Shown here: one piece after another, positions 53,504 to 63,520 of the stretch
Layout: each line of letters opens with the position of its first letter
Numbering within the stretch: the stretch's first letter is position 1
NCBI GenBank assembly: GCA_037039925.1
Contig: JAXRKP010000006.1
Coordinates: forward strand, 707,501 to 771,500
Reading direction: 5' to 3'
Source: Doris montereyensis
Lineage: Eukaryota > Mollusca > Gastropoda > Nudibranchia > Dorididae
DNA length: 64,000 nt
Notes under the pieces: model-generated
Told to the model about the DNA's origin: nothing
What the model saw: the letters and a program-made list of their open reading frames with translations, nothing else
Databases searched by the model: none
Position numbers and translations under genes: made by a program

Positions 53504-53586
<83 letters not shown>
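53338..53586 (+). mobile_element. nested insertion with (TTA)n tail
   Basis: The RTE2 protein text stops after RLFNSMFKTE and resumes after this segment at VKYVLLYDGET, where the intact family reads continuously (…SVLLYGxETW). The insert is AT-rich and non-coding, and ends in about 27 TTA repeats. An A/T-rich or trinucleotide 3' tail suggests a SINE or the 3' end of a LINE. A possible short target duplication (ATGT..AAAA) is not clear. Confidence 0.65.
53505..53586. repeat. (TTA)n microsatellite
   Basis: A pure trinucleotide run that gives a false poly-Asn frame on the minus strand. Confidence 0.97.
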
Positions 53587-54030
53587 GTAAAATATGTATT
53601 ACTTTATGACGGTGAAACATAGAGCATGACAAAAACAAACACAAGCAAGACACAAACTTTTGTAAATGGATGTTAAGTAAAATTATACAAATTAAATGGC
53701 CAGACAAGATAAGTAAAAAAGAAGTGTGGAAGAAAACCTACCGAAATGAATATTGATACAGTGGTAGTGGTAGGCCAAAGAAGGTGAAGATGGATAGGTC
53801 ACAATCAGTAGGCCGGAAGGAAGCACAGCCAAGAAAGCTCTATTTGGAATCCTCTGGGTGCCCGAAGAGTTGATGAGACCACGAGCCATAGCAAAGATGT
53901 GTTGAGAGAGGGGAAATATTATGGAACAAGATGAGGAAGCTATCAGAGAACAGAGATGTCTTCGTCCGTGGCCTATACTCTGACAACGGGGATGAAAGGT
54001 CCATTATCATCATCATCATCATCATCATCA
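53587..54030 (+). pseudogene. RTE2 C-terminal fragment and 3' tail
   Basis: VKYVLLYDGET (one stop follows), KTNTSKTQTFVNG, KLYKLNGQTR and VWKKTYR-like pieces match the family's SVLLYGAETW, IQxFxNxCLRxI, WPDxIxNxxLW. It then continues to the (ATC)n tail. Frame changes are present. Confidence 0.7.
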
Positions 54031-54050
54031 GATTCTTCTAGCAAACTAGA

Positions 54051-54055
<5 letters not shown>

Positions 54056-54092
<37 letters not shown>
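54056..54092. repeat. (TA)n microsatellite
   Basis: A short TA tract a few bases after the RTE2 tail. Confidence 0.95.
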
Positions 54093-54095
<3 letters not shown>

Positions 54096-55789
54096 ATTGT
54101 TTTTAAACTCACTTATTTTCTGTCATGTCCTCTGACCATATTAAGCGATCAATCGAACTGAAATTTTGTATGGAATTACTCAAAGTAATTAATTAACCAA
54201 AATAGCTTTGTTTCCGCTCTATCTGCAGTCATGCCTTTTTACTGACTGTGTGGAAGCCGACAGTAGTTGCAAACTGTAATCAAATGATCAGCAGTGGGGG
54301 GAGGACAAAAATGGGATAAGGGTGAGGAAGCATAATGATTGGACAGATGGGGGAGGGGGAATCAGGGTGAGGGAAAGTAGTAGTATGTTTCCCGACTATG
54401 GAACTGCTTATCAAAATAAGATAAGATCCAGAAATTATAAAAGTAGGCCTAACAAGAAATTATATTGTTATATCAAAAAGAGAAGACAAAGATAAAAACA
54501 AACCAAAATGATGATGAAGAAGATAATAAAGACAAGGAAGGAGAAGAAGATTGATGCCAATATTAAAATTTTTTAAAATTCAATTTAAAAATTAGCGATA
54601 AACATTGTAATAATGTCAAGATTACATACGCAAGGAAGAAAAAGAAAAAAGACCATGACAAAGGGACCACAACTAAGAAGACGAAAAAAAAATGATGATG
54701 AATATCATGATTATATGATTAATATGAATGAAAGGGACTAAAAACAAGACAAAGATGAAGAAGACATCATGTGCATTTAAATAATTATTTAATTAAATTA
54801 ATTACAACAAGACGGAGATGACAAAACAACTAGATTCCACATGTTCATCGATGCCTACAATTACTACAAGGTCATTATTATTTCTTAGGAAGTTCTTCAA
54901 ATTTTGAAAGCCGATTAAGTTTACACAAAAAATGTGTGAACTAACATGAGGCTCATTAATACTGAACTTTATGACATAGCATTTCATGCTGTCAGAATAG
55001 GCTCTCACACAACACTTGTACAAAACTGCTTGAAATTTCACAAGCTGTTTTGGCTGTCATCAGTTCATGTTCTAGACATACCATTTGTTGAATTAGTGAT
55101 TTCTTTCATTATGTTGTATTTGCAAATGATGCTTTTATTTTCAGTCAAATCTGTTTATGACAATCGGTAGTAGCAGTAGGTTTGATATTCACTTCCGGGC
55201 CTTCACTAAGTTACTGTGAATATCAATCGTGCAAGACAATTCAAGGATTCAAAATCTCACCTGACACCTCAATATCGTCACTGTTTCAGTTTCTACAGAC
55301 TCTTATGAATTTAGTGTCACAATGGTAAGTTTCAATAATCTAATCTAGGGGAGGAGTTCCAAACTGAGTAACCGGTGTGAGAATCTATCGATATTCTAGA
55401 GATCAACTTCAAGATCCTAGATTCTAGAAGATCTTAAAGCTAGAAGATCTTGACTCAAGGTTTTTCATTTCTTACAATTTCTACTCTATATCTCTACATA
55501 TTAGATGAAGTTCTAGAATTACTTTTTATACTATTACTATTCCTAGATTCTAGAACTAGACTTGAGACAGTAGGCTTTCTTTAATAATCTAGATCTAGAT
55601 TTTAGAGCTAGCTCTATCTACATCCGGTGCAGAATAGATTCTAGAATGTTTAATCATACACATAGAATTGGGCGTACTTTGGTATTTCTCAGGCTTTTCA
55701 TTGCTCCCCAGAACAGCTTTGATTTCCTTGGTAATAATGGTGGCTTGCTTGAAGTCTTTGTCCAAACTGTTCCCATTGTTCATGTTTTG
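54093..55789. other. non-coding stretch, nothing recognised
   Basis: A/G-rich patches at 54.48-54.77 kb; several imperfect AGATCTAGA-like clusters at 55.4-55.64 kb. No gene was identified. Confidence 0.4.
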
Positions 55790-56480
55790 CTTTCCTCACT
55801 TGCTCTTTTGCAATAATTATTTTACTCACGACATAATCTATCCTATTGTCTGACAGAGACCACAGTATATTTGTGTAAGATCAGAAAACAATATGTATGA
55901 GTCTTCTGATATTATCCCTTACACGGGTACACTTCAAGGTAAGGTGTTATAGCACCTGTCTTGTTTTCAATCTACACAAAAAACTGTAAGACATCTGTTG
56001 CAGGCATTTATTTGATAAAATATGCTCATGACACGTCAAATCAGGCACATGTTACTACAGAAGCAGATATCACAAACTATATACAAACAGTTAATAATTT
56101 TGTCCACTGGAGTGATGAACACTTTTTACAATTTAACATGAAAAAAAATAAAGAAATAATTTTTAACTTTAGAATGAAAATCATGATTATTTTTTTAATT
56201 GTTGGAAATGTCAAAGAATATAAATATCTTGGTATAGCTTTTGATGAACAATTAGAATGGTGGCCACAATTAAGAAGAATGCTTTGTAACATTAACAGGA
56301 GAATGTATTTCATGTGGAAATTGTACATTTTACACATTGATACTACATTACTGTCTTTGTTCTTCAACACACGCGTAATGAGTGTATTAACTTTCTGTTT
56401 TACTGCATGTGGAGGCAATAATACAGAGGGTGACAAGGAAAAATCAGTAAAGCTTAAAACAATGCTTCTAAAATGTTAGG
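55790..56480 (+). pseudogene. non-LTR reverse transcriptase fragment, catalytic site mutated
   Basis: Frame pieces RPQYICVRSENN and TGTLQG, then from 55961 FSIYTKNCKTSVAGIYLIKY, AHDTSNQAH, ADITNYIQTVNNFVHWSDEH, FLQFNMKKNKEIIFNFRMK, YKYLGIAFDEQLEWW, RRMYFMWKL and SVLTFCFTACGGN. It matches the RT palm-thumb region of a non-LTR family (YTNDC, KYADDT, NYxxEVxxFVxWCDxxxLxLNxxKTKE, YLGxxxDxxLxW). YADD reads YAHD (56021-56032), so the second catalytic Asp is His. One long open frame of 172 codons survives. Confidence 0.8.
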
Positions 56481-56979
56481 ACAATCAACTATTTTTTTTG
56501 ATGCTGTATTAAATAAAGTATGTGACTCAAAATTACTTAAAATCATATAGGATGAGTCTCATGTCCTCAACTCCCAACTTTAGAGTTAGACAAGTAGTAG
56601 GAGTGGGAGGCTTTAACATAAAAAACATCTTGACATTGTTATTTTAATCAATTTCTCCCTTTTGCCATACAGAATTGTGATTCTTTTTATGTCTTTAACA
56701 TTACGAAAGTGAGAGGTCTATGATTAAATGAGAGAGAGTATGACAATAATATCATGTAACAAGTATGCCAGTAAAAAAATAATGTTGGATTATGATTTCT
56801 CTTTATTATAGAGCTGGATCCCTTGAACTTTGACTGCGGTTAACTCAGAAACCACTGTATCGGTTATGGGTGATATCAAGTACGATTATAAGATAAAAAT
56901 AGTACTCCATACTGAAGTTGTGTGGACTTTTTATAGTAATGACCCAAGTCGAGAAATTAAATCTAGTAGCAATAAAAAG
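56481..56979. other. non-coding stretch, nothing recognised
   Basis: No gene or repeat was identified. Confidence 0.35.
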
Positions 56980-57165
56980 TTTTGTGGATTGCAGGCAAAA
57001 CAATCTTTTTCCAATCAATTAAAATACTGATTTGATCAAAGAGTTTATTTACTAATAACCTAAAGTAGGCTATTAGGAATCTACATGCGACACATGGAGG
57101 TTGTGGGTGCAATGGTTCCTGAGTTATGAGCGATCAAAGTTAGAAACGTTCAGCTTTGTATATAT
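56980..57165 (+). repeat. dispersed repeat Y, copy 1 (uninterrupted)
   Basis: 'ggattgcaggcaaaacaa', 'taataacctaaagta', 'gggtgcaatggttcctgagt' and 'tatgagcg' occur in this order and match the two halves at 57720-57812 and 58320-58395. It shows the empty-site arrangement. Confidence 0.7.
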
Positions 57166-57699
57166 AGACAAGCATGCCCGTAGAGAATAATGATTATGAT
57201 TACTCTTTTACCAGATTCTTTTTGTTTTAAAGATGTACTACTCAATAGGTTATCGAGTGAAGGGTGATATGAAGAACTGGTACAGTATTCGATACTTAGG
57301 TTAGACGGGCTTTCCATTGCATATCTAATGACTGAAAAATTCAATTTCAATCAACTTTATTGATCCTTTAAAAAAGGAAATTATACTTGTGTTCTCACAA
57401 TTTCAATTTGAAAATAAAAGAATACATCAGTGCATTTAAATTTTTTTTAAATTTAACTTAGTTAATCATTAAATGTTTAGATTTTAGGAGAAGTATACAA
57501 AAATTCAAAGGTGGGTAAATAAACAGTGTGGTGAAACAATATACATAAAAAAAAATCAAAAATTTTAAAAAGATAGAATAATTATAAACAAATCAGTTTA
57601 GCTTCATACACATTCATTAACCTATCATAAATCATTCATTCACCATCCATCAATTTACATTTTTAAACATTTTGAGGAAAACGCCGAAATGAAGGAATG
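57166..57699. other. non-coding stretch, nothing recognised
   Basis: AT-rich; no gene was identified. Confidence 0.35.
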
Positions 57700-57812
57700 A
57701 GTAAAATAAGGTGAGTGGGTTGCAGACAAGACAACAATTTTCCGATTAATTAAACGGCTGATTTGCTGATAACCTAAAGAAAACTATTTGAAATCTGCCT
57801 GTGAAATATGGC

Positions 57813-58319
57813 AAAATATGACAATAAGTGACAACTCCACTAATAAAGAAGGAACAAACACGTGACGTTTCGGGTATAACCCTTCGTCAGACAACAAACG
57901 AGAAATATCAAGAATCTAGATCTAAGTACTACCTCAGGCATCACACAATGTGATGTCAGAAGAAAAAAACAGAAAGGAAAAAGAAAGAAAGAGAAAGACA
58001 GTGATGATAAGAAACGTAGTAGAGGGGGATGTGAAGAATGAGCGAGAATGGAAGGTTCAGATCTATAATGAAATAAAAATATGAAAAGTAAGTAATAAAA
58101 GGTGAGAAGGAGATAGAGAGAGAGAGAGAAAAAAAAGGAAGAAAAAAGGCAGGGAAGAAAGAAAGGGAGAGAGAGAGGTGTGAGTATGGGAAACAAGAAC
58201 GGAAAAATAGAATAGCTATAAGACTAGATCTCACTGGGTCTAGAAAGAAGAAATGATAGAGAATGAATGAAAGGAAATATCAATCACGGCAAAAATGTAC
58301 ACTAAAGGTGCGAAATGTA
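57813..58319 (-). mobile_element. 507-bp insertion with 13-bp TSD and hammerhead-like motif
   Basis: TGTGAAATATGGC occurs at 57800-57812 and again at 58320-58332, exactly flanking this segment, and the flanks join into repeat Y, so this is a real insertion. It has no open reading frame and is A/G-rich on the plus strand. On the minus strand 57861-57890 reads CUGACGA, a GGGU-UAU-ACCC stem-loop, GAAAC, GUC. Hammerhead ribozymes with this minimal layout are known in Penelope-like elements and derived small retroelements, which also make TSDs of this size. The class is therefore inferred; a SINE is an alternative. Confidence 0.7.
57861..57890 (-). ncRNA. hammerhead-ribozyme-like motif
   Basis: Core boxes CUGACGA (57884-57890) and GAAAC (57867-57871) surround a 4-bp stem (GGGU/ACCC) with a UAU loop. 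GUC (57864-57866) gives the usual cleavage triplet, and A15.1-U and C-G pairs would form a minimal two-pair stem III. Stem I starts with A-U, C-G and G-U pairs to the UGU before CUGA. Against it: an extra A sits between CUGACGA and stem II, and stem III has no loop, so activity would require a dimer. Related 'GACGAAGG..CCGAAACGTC' motifs are widespread in animal repeats. Confidence 0.4.
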
Positions 58320-58489
58320 TGTGAAATATGGCGGCTGTGGGTGCAGTGGTTCCTGAGTTATAAGCAGAGACATACAACTTTATATATACAGATGTTAATT
58401 AATATTTCTGTTGTGATTATTTTATTGTGAGCAATATGAAAACAAACACAATGTAAATTGTTATTTTCTGTTTAAGGGTCTATGAAAGG

Positions 58490-58860
58490 TATCTTATCTA
58501 TCTTACATATCTTCTGGCCTGTTCGTTTGAAAATATTTCTTCCAGACTTCCTTCTTTTTTCGACATTCTCATTCTACCATGCTTTTCTTTTCCTATCTGC
58601 TTTAATTTGTTTTCTACCACAGACCTTTTCAGTACAACTGAGGAGCGCTTCCTTATACAGTTGCTGCATTTCTTCTATTGTGCTATCATTCACATCAATT
58701 TACCTTTCACTGATAAATCTTTCTATCCTAGATAGGTAAATCAAAATGTCTTTTATTATTGGTTTATTTATCTCTTCTATTTTGAGTCAAGTAGTTTTCT
58801 TCTCTTTCCTTAACCTTTTTGTTTACCTTAATCAGCAACGTTGGTTTTGGGTAAGCAGGT
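58490..58860 (-). pseudogene. non-LTR retroelement linker fragment
   Basis: On the minus strand one frame gives EEMQQLYKEALLSCTEKVCG, RKQIKADRKRKAW, then a stop, NENVEKRRKSG, which resembles the segment between endonuclease and RT in RTE-type proteins (VCGxxxxxxxxxxxWWNxxVxxAIxxKKxxW). It is bounded by non-coding DNA and carries stops. Confidence 0.5.
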
Positions 58861-58926
58861 TATTATCCCATTATACCCGAGATAGGTGATGTGGCTGCCA
58901 CTTTGAGGCCCCCTATCGAGACCTGG

Positions 58927-59064
58927 TTTTGATTTTCCATCAAGGTCAACTCCCATAGCTTTTAGTCAGCCAAGAACGGCCTGCAAGGCAGCAGGACTTG
59001 ATTTTCTGTTGGAGTTAACTCCTTAGCCTTTGATCAGCAAGACCCGCCTGCAGGCAGCAGGAGA
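58927..59064. repeat. tandem duplication of about 70 bp
   Basis: 'ttgattttc', 'gtcaactccca' / 'gttaactcc', 'tagc.tttagtcag' / 'tagcctttgatcag' and 'cctgcaaggcagcagga' / 'cctgcaggcagcagga' occur twice in the same order with divergence. It is GC-richer than its surroundings. Confidence 0.75.
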
Positions 59065-59637
59065 CTCATAGAGGGTGGGGCTGTCTACTCCCCGAATAGG
59101 TGCAAGCACCTGCCCACTGCCCATATATTTAGCATTCATGAGTCTAAATGTTATGATTAAGGTTGGGAAAAAAAACAAAATTTCAATGAGCCAATTGCAT
59201 TCAACAGTATTTGAAGCAAAATATGCATTGCTTATTACATGTTTACTTTTTTAACAAAAGTAAATATTCCATTAGAAATAAACCTTTGTTAACAGCTCTT
59301 TGTTTTTGAGAGAGACAAATAGTTGTAACAGCAGGAGCATATTAAGAAAAAGTTTGATAATGATTTTAATTAAATATTATTTGTAATATAAGAATTTTCA
59401 ATATTTGTAAGTAAGTAAAATATATACGTATTTGTACATACATGCAGCAACAGTTAAAATGACACTGTAAACATCTACATTATTGCTTTGGAATTATCAT
59501 CATATTTAGTTGAAACAGTAAATTTTTAAGAATCAAAAGACACAAAGGAAAGTGACCTAGAGCAATGAGAAAGTGATGTAGCTTTCTTATCTGGTCTGTT
59601 TTTTCAGCAGTAAAGAACTGATTAATAAAAGATTAAT
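59065..59637. other. non-coding stretch; possible 3' UTR of the minus-strand candidate
   Basis: No gene was seen. Its position just beyond the stop at 59638-59640 would make part of it 3' UTR if the minus-strand exon is real. Confidence 0.35.
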
Positions 59638-60258
59638 CTAAAGGTGTTTGGGATACGAATTGAAGTCTGTTCTCCTCGACTGATTGTGTCGAAAGCGGTG
59701 CTGACGTTTTGGCCGTAAAATCACTTCTCCATCAGATGAATTGTCTGCCTCGCTTTCTGATTTATGATCCAGTGAATTGAATCGCACAGAATCACAGTGA
59801 TGCTAGATGCTCTTGGAGAATATATGTCAAGAGGAACAGGGGCTCATCTTCGGAGTCTGAAATGGGTTCCATCCTTCTACTTATCCTTCTGATGAGTCCT
59901 GGCCTAACTCTAGAATGGCTGCCAAATGACTGTTCCTGTGATGTTTGTGTAGGAGAGTGGGGAGAACTTGAAACTTTTAAGGATGCAGGCTCAGGTAGTC
60001 GCTGTTGCTCTGGAAGGCCTAGAGGCGGGGATAATAAAGTCTCTGTCATAGTTTTGGCCTTACCGTAAGCCAATGTTGGACTTTGATTTTCTTCATCAGA
60101 TTCAAAAGCCATTTTTACTTGGGCACTCTTCTTTTCTGGTTCTGGATGGCTGATGTTGAACTGATCTTCCTCTACAATCGTTGGTACTTGTTGTTCTCTC
60201 TTTTTCTCTTTTTGTCTTTATTCTTTTTACGTTTGCGTTTCTTCTTATCATCCTCAGC
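59638..60258 (-). pseudogene. candidate host-gene exon (minus), frame-disrupted
   Basis: The acceptor TTTTCCTTGACAG (minus) ends at 60259. It is followed by AEDDKKKRKRKKNKDKKRKR, a strong basic nuclear-localisation-like stretch. After a one-base frame change near 60190 comes REQQVPTIVEEDQF, and from 60112 MAFESDEENQSPTLAYGKAK, a Ser/Pro-rich disordered region, ISRRMEPISDSEDEPLFLL. The frame stops at 59792. In another frame the text continues DSVRFNSLDHKSESEADNSS, DGEVILRPKRQHRFR, ending YPKHL-stop at 59638. I recognise no family. The pattern fits a disordered nuclear protein's last exon with two or three single-base indels, from assembly error or decay. The last part also resembles repeat motifs (CTGATGG..AAAACGTC), a caution. 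Confidence 0.45.
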
Positions 60259-61554
60259 CTGTCAAGGAAAATTACAGTGAAATTATTGTTTTGACATGTT
60301 TCATTGATAGACTAACCTTCACTTTCTCCCTTTTTTACTCTGTCATGTTTAACTCATTGAAGATGCGTCGGCCATAAATAGCCAGAATGCTAGCTGTCTG
60401 CTGGGGATAATCTATAGGGCCAGCACTGTTTACATTCCATTTATTCAAAGATAAACTCAATACGATAGGGGATGTAACTATGAAATGAAAGTCTAAGTAT
60501 TTACTGTCTTACTTACACCTCAGTCTTTTAATTAGCTGGGCTTCTTTGGTTGAAAACAATTTTATTTTTACCCCAAAACTACTCTTTTTATGCTCTGAAA
60601 GCATACACCTGATGTTCGTGACAAGGTGCGTGAGAAAATTTACATAATTGTAAAGCTGAAACATTCCCTAAAAGAGGAAAATATGTGACACATTCCGTGC
60701 ACCTGTTGTCCTAAGATGCTGTCCAACATGAGTACAGTAGTCGCTGGATAAATGCACACTTCATAAACTGCATAAACACACATCTTGCTCTGAATTTTTA
60801 CTATATAATAACAGTGTGTGAAGACACGGTCGACACGCATAAAGGCACACTTTTTATTGGTATTGCAACTTCACATATCCATCCATTAGAGGCCTTAAAA
60901 CAAACCTTTTGTTGATTTTTGTGGTCAGAAATAACAATATCATGAGAACAAATGGCACACTGTAGGGAACAATGTTAAGACTAGGGCAAACATGTCAGAT
61001 TTTCTTCCATGTCTAGCTTCATTGTCTAACAAAGGTGTCAGACAGTTTTATGTCATGTCTGGCCTACACTGTCTATCCTGCTCCTCCTAGTGGCCTAGTC
61101 TTCGTGATTTCTTGATGATCAAAGCCAAAGGCTGGCTATCCAGACATTATTCGGAGGATCGCAAATTTATCAATCAACCCAGTGTGCGATATAATTGGCT
61201 GCGGCAGTAAACGGAGAATTCATGCAATGGAATTGAATAGACTACGATCGGTAACAGATGATGCACATACGCGTTGAAAGAGGGGGCTTAATGTTTATAG
61301 ACCATGAGTGATTGGCTCTTGAGGTCGAGTGTACGTAGTTACAGGGTTTGTTTTGAGCATGATAACTATTGATAGATTTAGCTCTACCTTTACACTGTCA
61401 CTTCTTTTACAAAGCTGTGAAGAACCAAAGCATTATTTTCCGAAAATTTGTATGACCTCTGATCTGTTTTCTGAATTTCTTTCAGGGATTTTGCATAAAC
61501 ACATGGTGCGCATGAACACTTGCTTTTCTTCAGCGACTACTGTATAAGGGAGCT
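60259..61554. other. non-coding stretch; putative intron and intergenic DNA
   Basis: The first bases would be intron of the minus-strand candidate. 'gtttaactcattgaagatgc' at about 60346 resembles the reverse complement of 63640-63660 (see findings). No gene was recognised. Confidence 0.35.
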
Positions 61555-62075
61555 GGGGCAGTTGAAACAGGGTTGATAAGAAGTTTCAAAGTATTACCCT
61601 ACTCTTTTCTAGGTTTTATGGGGAAAAACATTCAAATAACGGAAAAAAATATTTTCAAATACGATTTTCTTAAAAATTGACCTTTTTGACTGTTTTTTTT
61701 GGTAAGTAGTTCTACAATTTTCAATGGATTGGTTTGAAACTTGGCGTACCATTACTAAGATATCTAAAGATGGGATTTTTTATATCTTCTGTACTTTTTG
61801 AGAAATTCATGAATTTCTGTTGGAAAATTTAAAAAATTAGTTTTCCTTCAAGTCTCAATTTTTGAAAAAATTTGTTAAACACAAAGTATGCAAGATATAA
61901 ACAAATTGATATGAGCCATTCGTAAAATTGGGTTTGAAAATTCTATGTGCAAAAGTATAAACCTCTAAATTGAAAACTGTAGGACTACTTTGTTTTTGAA
62001 ATTGTCAAAATTGAACTAGTTTTTCACGAAAAATTCAAGATAGTGGCCGTTTCCATGGCAACTTAACTTTCCAAA
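61555..62075 (+). mobile_element. dispersed repeat family N2, copy 1
   Basis: 'gcagttgaaacagggttgat', 'aagaagtttcaaagt', 'ctactcttttcta', 'aaaacattca', 'gattttctta' and, at the end, 'aattcaagatagtggccg' and 'tttccatggcaac' are matched in order at 62970-63510. It is non-coding and rich in A/T homopolymers. Confidence 0.65.
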
Positions 62076-62964
62076 AATGACTTTCACAATTTGTTTCTCT
62101 GATTTCGCCCTGCTGAATTCATTTATGAAGTTTAAAATTGTATATCTCTTCAGACTAAAAAAAAATCCCCCTACCTCTCCATTAATTCAAAAGAAATACT
62201 ATTATTTTCAGAATTAATTCCTCTTTCGTTTCATGTCTGATATGTGTCCATATTATCTTTGACACTGTTCAGTTCATTAGACCACTCAGAAGTTGATGGT
62301 TCAGGTGAAGATCATGACTTTATTCAGCAGTAAAATTTTCATCTTGATCTACATTTAGTTAAGATCTAGACTGTCATTCTCAAACTCAACAACAAAGTTT
62401 GATTCACTATCAAAATTTAAATCATTGGCCTCTGTGCTGCCTCCAACATATTAATTCATTACCTTTTCACACTTGTCAAGAATTTCATTTGTCTTAAAAA
62501 TACACCCGTTCAATAACCAGTGAAGCAATTTCAATTGCAGAAATGGATACTTCCACATTAATGTACTTCCCTGAAAGCAGCAATATAAATAAGATTTTGA
62601 AGTTTCAACATTACATTACACTGGTATTTTCATTGGGGGAGGGGGGTGGCAGTGGGGTCCTGGGGAAGGCATTTTTACCCGAAATCGGACAAATTTCGTT
62701 TATTGAACCACTGGATAGAGTAGTTCATTCCCTTCACATTGATACCATAAAAAAAAAACTCAGTATCAATTCTTTCATTTTATATGATTTTTCTGCCTAC
62801 CTTCAACACATCGGTTGTACCATAAAAGCCGGAAACTTTGTCTAAAATTATCCGAAAAATGTACTTTGGAGGAATTATGTTCAATATTTCTAAAATTGCA
62901 CGCCAAATTACGGGAGACATTCAGCGCACCTGTTATAAGAAAAGTGCCATCCGACATGAGCATA
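62076..62964. other. non-coding stretch between two N2 repeats
   Basis: A G-rich run occurs at 62633-62660 and a 100-codon frame at 62543-62845 shows no domain. The 62880-62960 part weakly resembles 60660-60740 ('cacctgtt', 'aacatgag' / 'gacatgag'). Confidence 0.35.
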
Positions 62965-63520
62965 AGGGACCCAGTGCAGTTTGAATAGGGTTGACAAGAA
63001 GTATTTGAGAGCCTCTCAAGATTGTATGACGTTTCAAAGTGTTATACTATTCTTTTCTAAATCTACATGCGAAAAAACATTCATGTAACAGAAAACTTGT
63101 TTTTTTTTTTAAATCCAATTTTCTCAAAATGTTACTTTTTCACAATGATTTGCAATCTCCTTTTTTAATTTATTGTCCGATTGCCCCCAATTATGGTATA
63201 GAGCATCTATGACCTTAAAACAAAATTTCATTTGGTAGTGATTTTTGATGTCTCTTCAAGTTTATGCAAAAAAAAATTATTTGTGATTAAATTTACCAAA
63301 AATTGGAAAGGTTGCCATGCATTTTTTTTAATTCATAAAATCAAAAAGTTTAATTTATCAAAAAGAGCTACTAGGTGCGGCTAGATATAACATGTGTGCA
63401 AAATTACAGCCAAGATTGATAAAAAAACTAAAAAAAGCCTATTTAAATTGAAACTGTAGGTATGTTCTCAATGAAAATCCAAAATGGCGGCATTCCCATG
63501 GCAACCATATAATTTTTTTT
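62965..63520 (+). mobile_element. dispersed repeat family N2, copy 2
   Basis: 'tgcagtttgaatagggttga', 'caagaagt', 'gtttcaaagtgtt', 'ctattcttttcta', 'aaacattca', 'ccaattttct' and the ending 'aaaatccaaaatggcggca', 'ttcccatggcaacc' follow the order of copy 1 with insertions and deletions. It is in direct orientation about 1.4 kb away. Confidence 0.65.

Larger units (their letters stand above)
51490..54030 (+). mobile_element. RTE2-type non-LTR retrotransposon, decayed
   Basis: The endonuclease tail (VATDHYLL, near 51530), a linker (YSKAVKQVK, CPDALYRISVSQLI, EIPMKDSNGNTV, near 51900-52110), RT and C-terminal region occur in order. The element ends in an (ATC)n tail at about 54006-54030, as expected for RTE-type 3' ends. 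It is interrupted at 53338-53586 by another repeat and carries many stops. The minus-strand fragment at 21362-22040 belongs to the same broad group. Confidence 0.85.
57700..58395 (+). repeat. dispersed repeat Y, copy 2, split by an insertion
   Basis: The left half (57700-57812) and right half (58320-58395, 'gtgggtgcagtggttcctga') together correspond to copy 1; the middle is the 507-bp insertion. Confidence 0.7.

Noticed and set aside
53501..53707. Poly-asparagine protein
   Set aside because: It is the antisense reading of the (TTA)n tract inside a nested insertion.
57840..58234. Minus-strand Phe/Leu/Ser-rich frames of 92-118 codons
   Set aside because: They are readings of the A/G-rich body of the 507-bp insertion; there is no conserved motif and the frames overlap each other.
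59862..60280. Plus-strand frames over 59.86-60.28 kb
   Set aside because: They are antisense shadows of the minus-strand Ser/Pro/Lys-rich candidate exon, which has the better composition and splice acceptor.
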